The notes: generated from the sequence alone by a model not told the origin. DNA of 64,000 nucleotides from Brevibacterium sp. UCMA 11754 (GCF_021532275.1 NZ_JACBOT010000036.1:186001-250000); one strand, 5' to 3'. Positions 1 through 9,290 are shown, counted from the stretch's first letter. Numbers and translations: made by a program.

Positions 1-1419
1 CATGCCGAGGGCGTCCCAGTTGACTTCACCGGCGTAGAGCACAGCATTGCGGCCCTTGCCGATGTCGATGAAGGCGGCTTCCATGCTCGGCAGCACGTTC
101 TGCACTTTGCCCAGGTAGACGTTGCCGATGAGGGACGACTGCTGGCGGTTCTCCTTCAGGTAGTGCTCGACTGTGATCCCGTCTTCGACGACGACCAGCT
201 GTGTCTGCTCGCCGCTTTCACGCACCAGCATCGTCCGGTCCACGGATTCACGACGGGCCAGGAATTCAGCCTCGGTGATGACGGGGCGGCGGCGCCCTGC
301 CTCACGACCTTCCTTACGGCGCTGCCTCTTGGCTTCGAGGCGAGTCGAGCCCTTCAGCGAGGTCACCTCATCGTTGTCCGTGCTGCGAGTCCGTGAGCGA
401 CGGCGACGACGGCGACGCGAACCGTTGTCGTCATCGTCATCATTATCATCATCACCGGAGTCAGTGACCTTCTCAGACTGCTGGCCGGAGTTCTTGTCAT
501 CAGAGGATTTGGCGCCGGCGGTCTTGTTCGAATCTGACTGCTGAGCCTTCTTCTCCGACCGGTTGCCGGAACGTGACTCGCGTCTGTTCGAGTGGGAGTC
601 GGAATCCTCGTCAGCAGATTCTTCGGCTGACGATGGCGAATCTTCATAGTTCGATTCACTGCCGTTGTCATCGCGTCCGCGGGAGCGGCGGCCGCGTCCT
701 CCACGGCGACGCCGACGGCCGCCGGAATCGTTGGAGTCATTGTCCTCGGAGTCATCGCTCTTCGCGCTGTTGGTATCCGCGTCCGATGCCTCCGCGTAGT
801 CCGAGTCGCTGTCGTACTCGTCGTCGTCGTCGGAATCGTCGGTGTCGTTCTCAACCTGGACGGGCTGAGCCAGTTCGGCCTTGGGCACCTGGAAGATCAG
901 TCCACCGTCGTGTGGCACGGCTGGCGCGCTGCGCGGGGTCGGGGCAGGAGCGGGGGCCACGGTGGGCGCTGCGAAGGGGTTGCGGGGATCGAATGTGGGG
1001 GCCGGTGCCGGCGAGGCGTCATCCGCGGCAGTGCCTGCAGAATCGTCGTCATCGGCATCCGCAGAATCGTTCGCCTCGCTCCCCCGGCCGTTGTTCGCGG
1101 CGTTCTGCGGATCCCCGGCAGGATCGCGGACGAACTGTTCGAATACCAGTCCCCCGTTGGCTGCGGAGTCCCGTGCCTCCTTCGGTGTGCCCGGCCTCTG
1201 CTCCGGAACGTCTTCGACGTCCTCGTCCGAGTCACCATCGCTCGGCTCAGGAACGCGCAGAGACTGCGCAGCCTCGGCGATGTTGTCGAGCTTCGCTCTG
1301 ATGCTCTCGTCGACATCCCCATGAGAGGAGTCTGCGGAATTCACCGACTGCTGCAGATTGGCGAGATCGGCGAGGATGCCCTCTGTTGCTTCGTTGCCGT
1401 CATTCGACGCGTCATTCAT
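1..1419 (-). CDS. rne: Ribonuclease E/G, N-terminal part (cut by window edge)
   Basis: Endoribonuclease of the RNase E/G family, acting in rRNA processing and mRNA decay. The frame is open from the ATG at 1419 to the window edge, giving 473 codons without a stop, so the catalytic half lies outside. The first 400 or so residues are a low-complexity acidic and Ser/Asp-rich extension with arginine-rich patches near residues 230-245 and 333-341, as in other actinobacterial RNase E proteins. The conserved core then begins, with the S1-like stretch EHYLKENRQQSSLIGNVYLG and the block IDIGKGRNAVLYAGEVNW. The gene lies downstream of ndk in the order seen in mycobacteria. The family call is firm; the extension itself is too divergent to interpret. 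Confidence 0.93.
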   Translation of the reverse strand, partial: MNDASNDGNEATEGILADLANLQQSVNSADSSHGDVDESIRAKLDNIAEAAQSLRVPEPSDGDSDEDVEDVPEQRPGTPKEARDSAANGGLVFEQFVRDPAGDPQNAANNGRGSEANDSADADDDDSAGTAADDASPAPAPTFDPRNPFAAPTVAPAPAPTPRSAPAVPHDGGLIFQVPKAELAQPVQVENDTDDSDDDDEYDSDSDYAEASDADTNSAKSDDSEDNDSNDSGGRRRRRGGRGRRSRGRDDNGSESNYEDSPSSAEESADEDSDSHSNRRESRSGNRSEKKAQQSDSNKTAGAKSSDDKNSGQQSEKVTDSGDDDNDDDDDNGSRRRRRRRSRTRSTDNDEVTSLKGSTRLEAKRQRRKEGREAGRRRPVITEAEFLARRESVDRTMLVRESGEQTQLVVVEDGITVEHYLKENRQQSSLIGNVYLGKVQNVLPSMEAAFIDIGKGRNAVLYAGEVNWDALGM

Positions 1420-1765
1420 GATTTCTCCCAGTCCGAAGACTCCGTCCACACCTCACGGATCTTCGGATCCTTGCATGGTCCAAGTCGGACCGAAACTTGT
1501 GGATGGCACTTCCAGCTCGCGCTCAGCGCGTAGGCTTTCCGTGCTGCCTCTTCTTGGTGTCGACCTGCGAGGTCGTACCCTCGACTCGGTGGAGGCACTT
1601 CTCCTGCTCGGTGTGAGAGCAAGTATCCGTCTGGCCATTATGTCACAGATCAACCGAAGTGCTTCGGTCGATCTCCGCCGTCTATGGTCTCCGTCACTTC
1701 CCGTATGTGACTATTCACAGCCGCCCCCGTTTGCCGCGCAGTGTCCGGGGAGGCATTCTTGGAGT
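1420..1765. other. Divergent intergenic region between rne and the VKOR gene
   Basis: This 346-base stretch holds no convincing gene. It should carry both divergent promoters. A 26-base near-perfect palindrome at 1648-1673 has GATC at both ends and an ACCGAAG/CTTCGGT stem. A second short dyad, TGTGACTATTCACA, is at 1706-1719; its 4-base spacer does not fit the 6-base spacer of Crp/GlxR sites. GGGGAGG at 1748-1754 is the likely ribosome-binding site for the VKOR gene. Confidence 0.5.
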
Positions 1766-2416
1766 GTGAATACCGCAGATACTCTCCCTGACGACGATAT
1801 CGACGTGGTGCCGCAGACCCGATCCTGGGTCCTGCGGCCGACCAGCCTCGGCGTCTTCCTCATCGTTGCATCCGTCGTCGGCTACTTGGCGTCTTTCGCT
1901 CTTGCCGTCGAGAAGTACGAGAAGTTGGAGGACCCGAACGCTGTGCTCTCCTGCGACCTCAACCCGTTCTTCTCCTGCGGATCGGTGATGGAGTCTCCCG
2001 AGAGCCAGCTCTTCGGCTTTCCCAATCAGCTCCTGGGAATCGGCGCTTTCATATTCCCGCTGCTCCTCGGCGTGTTGCTCCTCGCCGGGACGAGGATCCC
2101 GAGGTGGATCATGGCGGGACTCAACATCGGCCTCGCCCTCGGCACCGTTCTCGTCATGTTCCTGTTCTACGTCTCGATCTACAAGATCGGCGTCGGCTGC
2201 CCCTGGTGCATGGTGGTGTGGACGATGACGATCCCGATGTTCGTCGCTGTCACAGCCCACAATGTTCTGGCCGGCAATTTCGGCGCCCGGATCGCGCGGA
2301 ATCCGATGGCCAGAGTCCTCGCTAAGGAGAACGTGGCGATCTTCGTTCTGTGGCTGCTCGTCATCGCAGCCTGCATCGTCGTTCAGTTCTGGAACTTCTT
2401 CTCGACCCTGTTCTGA
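1766..2416 (+). CDS. Vitamin K epoxide reductase (VKOR) family membrane protein
   Basis: 216-residue integral membrane protein of the VKOR family. In actinobacteria VKOR reoxidises a DsbA-like partner and passes electrons to quinone, supporting disulfide formation outside the cytoplasm. Four to five hydrophobic helices are visible, with the expected cysteine pairs: a loop pair in SCDLNPFFSCGS and the active-site pair in GCPWCMVVW. I chose the GTG at 1766 because the sequence becomes family-like there and GGGGAGG lies about 11 bases upstream. The frame stays open further upstream, but that part has no VKOR character. It is divergent from rne and convergent with ndk. Confidence 0.9.
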   Translation: MNTADTLPDDDIDVVPQTRSWVLRPTSLGVFLIVASVVGYLASFALAVEKYEKLEDPNAVLSCDLNPFFSCGSVMESPESQLFGFPNQLLGIGAFIFPLLLGVLLLAGTRIPRWIMAGLNIGLALGTVLVMFLFYVSIYKIGVGCPWCMVVWTMTIPMFVAVTAHNVLAGNFGARIARNPMARVLAKENVAIFVLWLLVIAACIVVQFWNFFSTLF

Positions 2417-2455
2417 GCAGGACCTGAATAGCTGACTCACCACTGCCATGAAATG

Positions 2456-2512
2456 ACGCGGGTGCCCTGCGGACGATCCCTCGGAGGAAGGACTGCTGCA
2501 GGGCACCCGCGT
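2456..2512. terminator. Bidirectional hairpin terminator
   Basis: A perfect 15-bp inverted repeat (arms 2456-2470 and 2498-2512; left arm ACGCGGGTGCCCTGC) encloses a 27-base loop. It sits between the convergent VKOR and ndk genes, so it probably ends transcription from both sides. There is no strong T-run, as is common in high-GC actinobacteria. Confidence 0.75.
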
Positions 2513-2526
2513 CTGTGCGCTGAGAT

Positions 2527-2943
2527 CTATTCGGCGGGGAACCAGATGCCGATCTCGCGTTCGGCCGATTCGACGGAATCGGATCCGTGCACGAGGTTCT
2601 TCTGGACCTTCTCGCCCCAGTCGCGGCCAAGATCGCCGCGAATGGTGCCCGGTGCCGCCGCTGTCGGGTCGGTTGCACCCGCCAGCGAACGGAATCCTGG
2701 GATCACTCCCTGGCCGGAGGCGATGATCGACACGATCGGTCCTTCGGACATGAAGTCGACGAGGGGCTGGTAGAAGGGTTTGCCTTCGTGCTCCGCGTAG
2801 TGGGCGGAGAGTTCTTCCGCGGTCGCGGTGCGCAGCGACAGAGCATCGATGGCATATCCCTTGGATTCGATCCGAGCGAGGATCTGTCCCACGAGTCCTC
2901 GTGCGACACCATCGGGTTTGATGAGGATGAGAGTGCGTTCCAT
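2527..2943 (-). CDS. ndk: Nucleoside diphosphate kinase
   Basis: 138-residue cytosolic enzyme that transfers the gamma-phosphate of ATP to other NDPs through a phosphohistidine. It starts MERTLILIKPDGVARGLVG and carries the active-site histidine in the signature NLVHGSDSVESAEREI. Length matches the family. It follows DUF4233 and folC in the same direction and precedes rne across the VKOR gene, which appears inserted into the usual ndk-rne order. Confidence 0.98.
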   Translation of the reverse strand: MERTLILIKPDGVARGLVGQILARIESKGYAIDALSLRTATAEELSAHYAEHEGKPFYQPLVDFMSEGPIVSIIASGQGVIPGFRSLAGATDPTAAAPGTIRGDLGRDWGEKVQKNLVHGSDSVESAEREIGIWFPAE

Positions 2944-3019
2944 TCCGGTCCTTTTCGTTTGTGCGATGATCGGCGGTCACAGTTTAACCGCCGTTGAGTT
3001 CATTGACCGCCGAGGCGGT

Positions 3020-3385
3020 TCAGGCTCGTTCCGCCACTTCCCTGTCGATCCTCGCCGACCAGTACACCGACACCGCCCAGAGGGCGATGAAGATCGCTGC
3101 GACGAAGAACATAGAGGTGACGAGGAATCCCGAAGCCAGCAGGAGGATCTGCACGACCCAGCCCAGTGCCACACCCGGTCGCTTCTGGCCGATCCGTCGT
3201 GGCAGCAGCAGGACCGAGACGATGGCCAGAGCGGCAATCACGGACGCGCCGAGGAGCAGCTGTCCCAAGGTCAGGGATCCTGCTGCCTTCACCGCCAGGC
3301 CGAAGGCAGTGAGCACTGCGAAGTAGACGACGAAGAGCTCACAGATGAGGATCGAGCCGCACAGGACGGGAAACTTCGATTTCAT
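3020..3385 (-). CDS. DUF4233 small membrane protein
   Basis: 121-residue protein with about four hydrophobic segments, matching actinobacterial DUF4233 proteins in length, topology and position. It starts 5 bases after the folC stop and precedes ndk, the same place as Rv2446c in M. tuberculosis. Function is unknown. Co-transcription with folC and ileS is likely from the tight spacing. Confidence 0.85.
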   Translation of the reverse strand: MKSKFPVLCGSILICELFVVYFAVLTAFGLAVKAAGSLTLGQLLLGASVIAALAIVSVLLLPRRIGQKRPGVALGWVVQILLLASGFLVTSMFFVAAIFIALWAVSVYWSARIDREVAERA

Positions 3386-3389
3386 CGGC

Positions 3390-4778
3390 TCATTCCTCCT
3401 TGCCGAGCAGCAGACGGACCTCTGCCACGGTGTGCAGAGAGCCGGTGACCACGATCCCCGGGCTCGTCGCCCCGGAGTTGTTGGCCAGGTCGATGGCCTT
3501 CATCAGGGCGGCGTTGAGATCCGGTGTCTCGATCACGGAGTCCTCATCCACCCATTCGCGGACAGCCTCGGCGAGTTCGGGGGCATCGAGTGCACGAGAA
3601 TTCAGTGCCTGGCTGATGACGAACACATCGGCGCTGCGGTGAAGTTCCTCGAGCACGCCGAGGATGTCCTTGTCGGCGAACATCGCCAGAACCATCACCG
3701 TGTAGTCGAAGTCGAATGCCTCGGTGATGGTCTCGGCCAGCACATGGGCAGCGTCGGGATTGTGCGCGCCGTCGACGACCACCGCCGGCCCAGTCCGGAC
3801 AAGCTCGGCCCGGCCGGGTGATGTCACACGGGACAGGCCTTCGGCCACGGTGTCGAGGACCAGCGGCTTGTCCTCATCACTCAGAAACGCCTCCGCCGCG
3901 ACCAGCGCAACGGCGGCATTGTGTGCCTGATGGATGCCATGCAGCGGCAGGAAGATGTCGGTGTAGACATCCCGAACTCCCTGCACGGTGATGAGCTGTC
4001 CATCGACCGCTCTTGTGCGGTCGAGAAGCCGGAAGCTGCGGTCCTCGGTCAGAGCGAGAGTCTGCCGACGTTCCACCTCGGCGTCCAGAGCATTCTGCGC
4101 CTCTTCGGTCTGTGCAGTGATGACAGCGATCGGATTCGGTGCTGGAGAAGGATCGAGACTGCGATTGAGGATTCCCGCTTTGGTGGTGGCGATCTCGGTG
4201 AGCGTGTCACCGAGGAACTGCTGATGGTCGAGGCCGATCTTCGTGAAGACACAGACCTGCGCATCGGCAACGTTCGTCGAATCCCATTCGCCGCCCATTC
4301 CCACTTCGGTGACCACCACGTCGACGGGGGCGTCTGCGAACACGGCGAAGGCCAGGATCGTCAGCGCCTCGAAGAACGTCAGCTTTCCACGCCCCTCGGC
4401 GACGAGCTCCGCGTCGACGAGGTCGAGCACCGGTGAGATCTCGTCGTGGATGCGGACGAAGGTCTCAGCCTCGACAGGACCGCCGTCGACAGAGATCCGC
4501 TCGGTCACCGAATGCAGATGCGGACTCGTGAAGCGGCCCACTCTCAAGTCGTGAGCGGACACGATCGAGTCGATCATGCGAGCGGTCGAGGTCTTGCCGT
4601 TCGTTCCGGTGACAGTGATGACCGGTGCTGCCTGATGAATGTCGCCGAGGAGCTCGCAGGCGCGACGGGTCGCGTCGAGTCGGACCTCGATCTGGGTCTC
4701 CCCCGCTCGTGCCAGCAGTGCCGCATACACGCGGACGAGCTGGGACTGCGACTTCTCGTCGCGCTCGTGTGTGCTCAT
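3390..4778 (-). CDS. folC: Bifunctional folylpolyglutamate/dihydrofolate synthase
   Basis: 462-residue Mur-ligase-fold enzyme that adds glutamate to dihydropteroate and folates with ATP. The P-loop TGTNGKTSTARMID is near residues 57-70, and the folate-binding stretch GRFTSPHLHSVTERI follows, as does the C-terminal ligase signature VVDGAHNPDAAHV. Its start overlaps the ileS stop by 4 bases (ATGA), which implies translational coupling to ileS and control by the ileS T-box leader. Confidence 0.96.
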   Translation of the reverse strand: MSTHERDEKSQSQLVRVYAALLARAGETQIEVRLDATRRACELLGDIHQAAPVITVTGTNGKTSTARMIDSIVSAHDLRVGRFTSPHLHSVTERISVDGGPVEAETFVRIHDEISPVLDLVDAELVAEGRGKLTFFEALTILAFAVFADAPVDVVVTEVGMGGEWDSTNVADAQVCVFTKIGLDHQQFLGDTLTEIATTKAGILNRSLDPSPAPNPIAVITAQTEEAQNALDAEVERRQTLALTEDRSFRLLDRTRAVDGQLITVQGVRDVYTDIFLPLHGIHQAHNAAVALVAAEAFLSDEDKPLVLDTVAEGLSRVTSPGRAELVRTGPAVVVDGAHNPDAAHVLAETITEAFDFDYTVMVLAMFADKDILGVLEELHRSADVFVISQALNSRALDAPELAEAVREWVDEDSVIETPDLNAALMKAIDLANNSGATSPGIVVTGSLHTVAEVRLLLGKEE

Positions 4779-7700
4779 GCTCGGCTCACAGCGAGTCGAG
4801 TTCCCGCAGGCAGCTCTTCAGGGGTGAATACCTGTTCGGCACCATCGACGTCTGCGAAGTCGAGTGAGGTGGCCAGGGTCTCACCGGCGATGAGGTTCTG
4901 ATGGGCGCTCAGCGCGGCCACCAGATCCGTCTCCGCCTCGATGACGACAGTGATCCGATCGGAGATGTGCAGGTCCAGCTGTTTGCGGATTCCCTGGATG
5001 GCGCGGACCGCGTCACGAGCGACGCCTTCGGCCTCGAGCTCAGGGGTGACACGTGTGTCGAGTGCCAGGAAGCCGGAGTCGAGCGCGGCCAGCTCCATCC
5101 CCTCCGTGCCGGATTCGGCCACCGATTCCACGGTGTATTCGCCATCGACCAGGTCGATTCCACCGCTGGTGACGGTGCCGTCGTCGGCGACCGACCAATC
5201 GCCGGTCTTCGATGCCTTGATCACCTGCTGAACCTGCTTGCCCAGCCTGGGGCCCGCGGCGCGTGCGTTGATCACAAGACTCTGCGACAGGGAGAATCCT
5301 GCAGCTTCCGCCTCGGCGACGTCGAGCACCTCGACCTCGCGGACGTTGAGCTCATCGGAGATGATGTCGGTGAATTCGCTGCCAAGGTCGGTGTCATCAG
5401 CAACGGTGAGCTTTGCCAGAGGCAGCCGCACCCGCAGCTTGTTGGCCTTGCGTACAGACGAGGCCGTTGAGCAGATGTCGCGGGTCAGATCCATCGCGGA
5501 CACGAGCTGATCGTCGGCGGGGAACAGACTCGCGTCTGGGTAGTCGGCCAGGTGGACCGACCGTTCACCGGTGAGTCCACGGTAGATCTCTTCGACGGTG
5601 AATGGCAGCAGCGGGGCTGCGACTCGGCAGAAGGCTTCGAGGCAGGTGTAGAACACGTCGAATGATTCGTGGGTCGCCTCGGTGCCGTCCCAGAAACGGC
5701 GACGGGAACGACGCACGTACCAGTTGGTGAGCATGTCGAGGTAGCTGCGCACGAGTTCGCAGGCCGCCCAGATGTCGAGGCCTTCCATGGCGTCCGCGAA
5801 CTCTGCGATCAGGTCGTGAGTCTTCGCCAGCAGATACCGGTCAAGGACCTGGCTCGAATCATAGCGGGATTCGGCCCGGTAGCCGGCCTTCTCTCCGTCT
5901 GCCCCGTCTGCAGTGTTGGAGTACGTGGCGAAGAACTGCCAGGTGTTCCAGAGCGGAAGAACGACCTGTCGTACTCCATCGCGGATACCCTGCTCGGTCA
6001 CGACAAGGTTGCCGCCTCGCAGGATGGACGAGGCCATGAGGAACCAGCGCATCGCATCGGAGCCGTCGCGATCGAAGACCTCGTTGACGTCGGGATAGTT
6101 GCGCAGCGATTTCGACATCTTCGCTCCGTCGGAGCCCAAGACGATGCCGTGGGAGATGCAGTTGGTGAAGGCAGGACGATCGAAGATCGCTGTCGAGAGC
6201 ACGTGCAGGAGATAGAACCAGCCGCGAGTCTGTCCGACATACTCCACGATGAAGTCGGCGGGGAAATGATTGTCGAACCACTCGGAGTTGTCGAACGGGT
6301 AGTGGACCTGTGCGTAGCTCATGGAGCCCGAGTCGAACCAGACGTCGAAGATCTCAGGGATGCGGCGCATCATCGACTGACCGGTCGGATCGTCAGGGTT
6401 GGGTCGTACCAGGTCGTCGACCCAGGGGCGGTGGAGGTCGACTTCACCTTGGTCGTTGACCGGTAGGCGACCGAAGTCGGCCTCGATGTCGGCCAGGGAT
6501 CCGTACACATCGGTGCGCGGATACGAGGGGTCGTCTGAGGTCCACACCGGGATCGGCGAACCCCAGAAGCGGTTGCGCGAAATCGACCAGTCGCGTGCGT
6601 TCTCCAGCCATTTGCCGAACTGTCCGTGCTTGACGTTGTCGGGCACCCAGTTGATCTGCTCGTTGAGTTCGACCATGCGGTCCTTGAACTCGGTCACCCG
6701 GACGAACCAGGAGGACACAGCGCGGTAGATCAGCGGATTGCGGCAGCGCCAGCAGTGCGGGTAGGAGTGCTCGTAGGATTCGTGCCGGATCAGCAGTGCC
6801 GAACGACCAGCCATCGGCCCGGTGCCGTTGCGCAGATCCTTGATGATGACCTTGTTGGCGTCGAAGACCTGCTGTCCCGCGTAGTCGGCGACCGTGGAGT
6901 CGAAGCAGCCTGCATCGTCGACGGGACGCACAGCGGTGATGCCATAGGAATCGGTGAGGTCTTTGTCCTCTTCACCGAAAGCCGGAGACTGGTGGACGAT
7001 TCCGGTGCCTTCGTCCGTGGTGACGAACTCGGCTTCGAGGATGGTGTGCATCCGTTCACCGAACTCCTCTTGGCGGCCTTCGAAGTACGGGAAAGGAGGC
7101 TCGTACTCACGGCCGAGAAGCTCACTGCCGGAGAATGTGCGCAGCACCTCGGGGTTCTCCCCGAGCTCACGGGAGTATGAGCCGAGGCGCGCCTCGGCGA
7201 GGATCAGTGTCTTCCCCTGCAGCTCTTGTGCACCGTCTTCACCGGCGACGACGGCTGCCAGCGGGATCTCGGGATTGACCGCGACAGCCTGGTTGGACGG
7301 AACAGTCCACGGCGTCGTCGTCCAGATCAGGACCCATTCGTCGGAGTCTTTGAGCTTGTATCCGATGGTTACGGCCGGGTCCTGGCGCGACTTGTAGACA
7401 TCGTCGTCCATCCGCAGTTCGTGGTTGGACAGCGGAGTCTGGTCTTTCCAGCAGTAGGGCAGAACGCGGTAGCCCTCGTAGACGAGCCCCTTGTCCCAGA
7501 GCTGTTTGAACGCCCAGATCACGCTTTCCATGTATTCGACGTTGAGCGTCTTGTAGTCGTTGTCGAAATCGACCCACCGGCCCTGGCGGGTGACGTACTC
7601 TTCCCATTCCTTCGTGTACTTCAGGACCGAGGAACGGCAGGCGTCGTTGAAGGCGGCCAAGCCCATACCGCTGATCTCCGATTTGTCGGTGATACCCAGC

Positions 7701-8041
7701 TGACGTTCGGCCTCAAGCTCCGCGGGCAGACCGTGGGTATCCCAGCCGAAGCGGCGATCCACCTTCTTGCCGCGCATCGTCTGGAAGCGTGGGACGACGT
7801 CCTTGACGTACCCGGTCAGGAGGTGACCGTAGTGGGGCAGTCCGTTGGCGAAGGGCGGTCCGTCGTAGAAGACGAACTCGTTCTCACCGTTCTCGCCGGT
7901 GTCGCGCTGGTCGATGGAGGCCTGGAACGTATCGTCCTGTTTCCAGTAGTCGAGCACTGCGTCTTCGATGGCGGGGAAATCCGGCGAGGCACTGAGGCCG
8001 AAGGCCGAGGTCGATACCTTGGGATACAACGGTTGCGTCAT
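4775..8041 (-). CDS. ileS: Isoleucyl-tRNA synthetase, long (type 2) form
   Basis: 1088-residue class I synthetase that charges tRNA-Ile. The HIGH-type motif appears as GLPHYGHLLTGYVKD and the KMSKS loop as KMSKSLRNYPDVN. Length, the HYGH variant and absence of an obvious C-terminal zinc finger fit the eukaryote-like IleRS2 branch, which tends to tolerate mupirocin; resistance is an inference from family only. The ATG at 8041 lies just after AAGGACG, the ribosome-binding site of the T-box sequestrator. It heads the ileS-folC-DUF4233-ndk group, in the place valS holds in mycobacteria. Confidence 0.97.
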   Translation of the reverse strand: MTQPLYPKVSTSAFGLSASPDFPAIEDAVLDYWKQDDTFQASIDQRDTGENGENEFVFYDGPPFANGLPHYGHLLTGYVKDVVPRFQTMRGKKVDRRFGWDTHGLPAELEAERQLGITDKSEISGMGLAAFNDACRSSVLKYTKEWEEYVTRQGRWVDFDNDYKTLNVEYMESVIWAFKQLWDKGLVYEGYRVLPYCWKDQTPLSNHELRMDDDVYKSRQDPAVTIGYKLKDSDEWVLIWTTTPWTVPSNQAVAVNPEIPLAAVVAGEDGAQELQGKTLILAEARLGSYSRELGENPEVLRTFSGSELLGREYEPPFPYFEGRQEEFGERMHTILEAEFVTTDEGTGIVHQSPAFGEEDKDLTDSYGITAVRPVDDAGCFDSTVADYAGQQVFDANKVIIKDLRNGTGPMAGRSALLIRHESYEHSYPHCWRCRNPLIYRAVSSWFVRVTEFKDRMVELNEQINWVPDNVKHGQFGKWLENARDWSISRNRFWGSPIPVWTSDDPSYPRTDVYGSLADIEADFGRLPVNDQGEVDLHRPWVDDLVRPNPDDPTGQSMMRRIPEIFDVWFDSGSMSYAQVHYPFDNSEWFDNHFPADFIVEYVGQTRGWFYLLHVLSTAIFDRPAFTNCISHGIVLGSDGAKMSKSLRNYPDVNEVFDRDGSDAMRWFLMASSILRGGNLVVTEQGIRDGVRQVVLPLWNTWQFFATYSNTADGADGEKAGYRAESRYDSSQVLDRYLLAKTHDLIAEFADAMEGLDIWAACELVRSYLDMLTNWYVRRSRRRFWDGTEATHESFDVFYTCLEAFCRVAAPLLPFTVEEIYRGLTGERSVHLADYPDASLFPADDQLVSAMDLTRDICSTASSVRKANKLRVRLPLAKLTVADDTDLGSEFTDIISDELNVREVEVLDVAEAEAAGFSLSQSLVINARAAGPRLGKQVQQVIKASKTGDWSVADDGTVTSGGIDLVDGEYTVESVAESGTEGMELAALDSGFLALDTRVTPELEAEGVARDAVRAIQGIRKQLDLHISDRITVVIEAETDLVAALSAHQNLIAGETLATSLDFADVDGAEQVFTPEELPAGTRLAVSRA

Positions 8042-8044
8042 GAG

Positions 8045-8290
8045 CGTCCTTTTGAGTCACTGCGGTCACTGTCACGAGGACGACATGTCTGCCGCGGTAC
8101 CACCTCGCTTATCCGTCCTCAACGACTGTCGGGTGAGACAGACGATCAGCGGATCGCTCATAGCCGGAGTGATGACGGGTCCAACCGTCCGGTTCTACTG
8201 GATGCCTTCTGCCGTGCCGAAGCCTTCGGCAGGGGACGAACGCACTGTTCTTCCGGATGCTCCCCGGTGATGGCCGGATCGCTGCACCCT
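8045..8290 (-). promoter_or_regulatory. Translational T-box riboswitch of ileS
   Basis: On the minus strand the T-box core GGTGGTACCGCGG is complementary to 8092-8104. Alternative pairings are readable. CGTCCTC (8076-8082) can pair with GAGGACG (8114-8120) to form the antisequestrator, or with AGGACG of the ileS ribosome-binding site (8045-8050) to form the sequestrator. Further upstream, GATCCGGCCATCACCGGGG (about 8264-8282) matches the ultrashort Stem I of actinobacterial ileS leaders, with specifier ATC at 8269-8271. Uncharged tRNA-Ile should therefore free the ribosome-binding site. Confidence 0.93.
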
Positions 8291-8306
8291 CAATCGTATA
8301 CCTTGG

Positions 8307-8369
8307 CCCGGTGTGTCGACCACCTGACCCGGTGTGTCGACCATTTAGCCCAGGGTGTCGGCCATCTGG
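8307..8369. repeat. Three tandem 21-bp repeats with a TGTGTC core
   Basis: Units at 8307-8327, 8328-8348 and 8349-8369 share the pattern CCCGGTGTGTCGACCA with increasing divergence. They lie just upstream of the ileS leader and downstream of the SDR gene. The 21-bp period is two helical turns, so they may form a protein-binding array. Similar TGTGTC repeats occur near 9252 and 10542. Confidence 0.7.
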
Positions 8370-8396
8370 CTGGGTGCAGCCGCCCGGCTTCCGAAC

Positions 8397-9152
8397 TCAG
8401 AGACCCTGGTGGCGTGCCACTTTGTGCTGTGCGGCCTGTGCAATCGGTCTGATCACCATCAGGTCGACATTGAAATGGTGCGGTCGGGTCAGCGAGTAGA
8501 CCACGGCATCGGCGACGTCTTCTGCAGTAAGGGGGTTCTCCACCCCTTCGTAGACTTTGTCGGCTTTGTCCTGACTGCCGCCGACTCGTTTCAGCGTGAA
8601 TTCATCGGTTGCGACCATCCCGGGGGCGATTTCGATCACACGGACGGGTTCACCAGCGAGTTCGAGCCGCAGCGTCGCGGCGATCGAATGTGTGCCGTGC
8701 TTGGCCGCGACGTAACCGCCACCGCCTTCATAGGCCTGGTGACCGGCGGTCGAGGACATGACGACGATGTCTCCACGCCCGGATTCGATCAGAGCGGGAA
8801 GGAATGCCTTGACGACTCGGAGGACTCCGAGGACATTGACATCGAACATGTCACGCCAGCCGTCGACCGAGGCCTCGGCGACTGTGTCGGTGCCGAACGC
8901 GGCACCCGCGTTGGCGACCAGGGAGTGCACCGGCCCTCCAGCCAGCACCTCGGCGCTGAGCGCTGCGACCGCGGCATCATCGGTGAGGTCGGCTACAACA
9001 TAGCTGGCGCCGGTCTCCTCGGACAGTGCCCGCAGCTTCTCCTCTCGCCGTGCCACGGCAACGACGTCCCAGCCCTGCTCGCGCAGCCGGCGCACCGTAG
9101 CAGCGCCGATTCCCGAACTCGCACCTGTCACCACTGCTCTGAGTGTTTCCAT
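8397..9152 (-). CDS. Short-chain dehydrogenase/reductase (SDR)
   Basis: 251-residue classical SDR, a cytosolic NAD(P)-dependent oxidoreductase. It has the cofactor motif TGASSGIG at residues 9-16, the NAG motif (VANAG), a catalytic serine in VMSSTAG and the YVAAK form of YxxxK. It resembles the YdfG/serine 3-dehydrogenase branch, but the substrate cannot be read from the sequence. It stands alone between the ileS leader and an acyltransferase gene in the same direction, about 200 bases away. Confidence 0.9.
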   Translation of the reverse strand: METLRAVVTGASSGIGAATVRRLREQGWDVVAVARREEKLRALSEETGASYVVADLTDDAAVAALSAEVLAGGPVHSLVANAGAAFGTDTVAEASVDGWRDMFDVNVLGVLRVVKAFLPALIESGRGDIVVMSSTAGHQAYEGGGGYVAAKHGTHSIAATLRLELAGEPVRVIEIAPGMVATDEFTLKRVGGSQDKADKVYEGVENPLTAEDVADAVVYSLTRPHHFNVDLMVIRPIAQAAQHKVARHQGL

Positions 9153-9251
9153 CGCTGTACCTCTCCGTACTTCTTCGTCGTTGTTCGTGCCGTCGTTGTT
9201 CGTGGCTGCAGGCCTGGATCTGTACCTTGACGTACCCGCATCTGGATCTGG

Positions 9252-9290
9252 GCATGTCGCGTCTGTAACCGGATGTGTCGCGTCTGGTCG
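9252..9290. repeat. Two imperfect repeats with a TGTCGCGTCTG core
   Basis: The sequences ATGTCGCGTCTG and TGTGTCGCGTCTGG lie about 20 bases apart in the gap between the SDR and acyltransferase genes. They resemble the TGTGTC-core arrays at 8307-8369 and 10542-10589. Confidence 0.45.

Noticed and set aside
363..854. Separate arginine/threonine-rich gene on the minus strand
   Set aside because: It is an out-of-frame reading of the low-complexity RNase E extension.
1706..1719. Crp/GlxR binding site (TGTGACTATTCACA)
   Set aside because: The spacer between half-sites is 4 bases rather than the required 6.
1715..2980. 421-codon minus-strand gene over VKOR and ndk
   Set aside because: It is antisense to VKOR and out of frame with ndk; its composition is typical of high-GC shadow frames.
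8307..8369. CRISPR array
   Set aside because: The units are contiguous 21-bp repeats without spacers, and no cas genes are present in the window.
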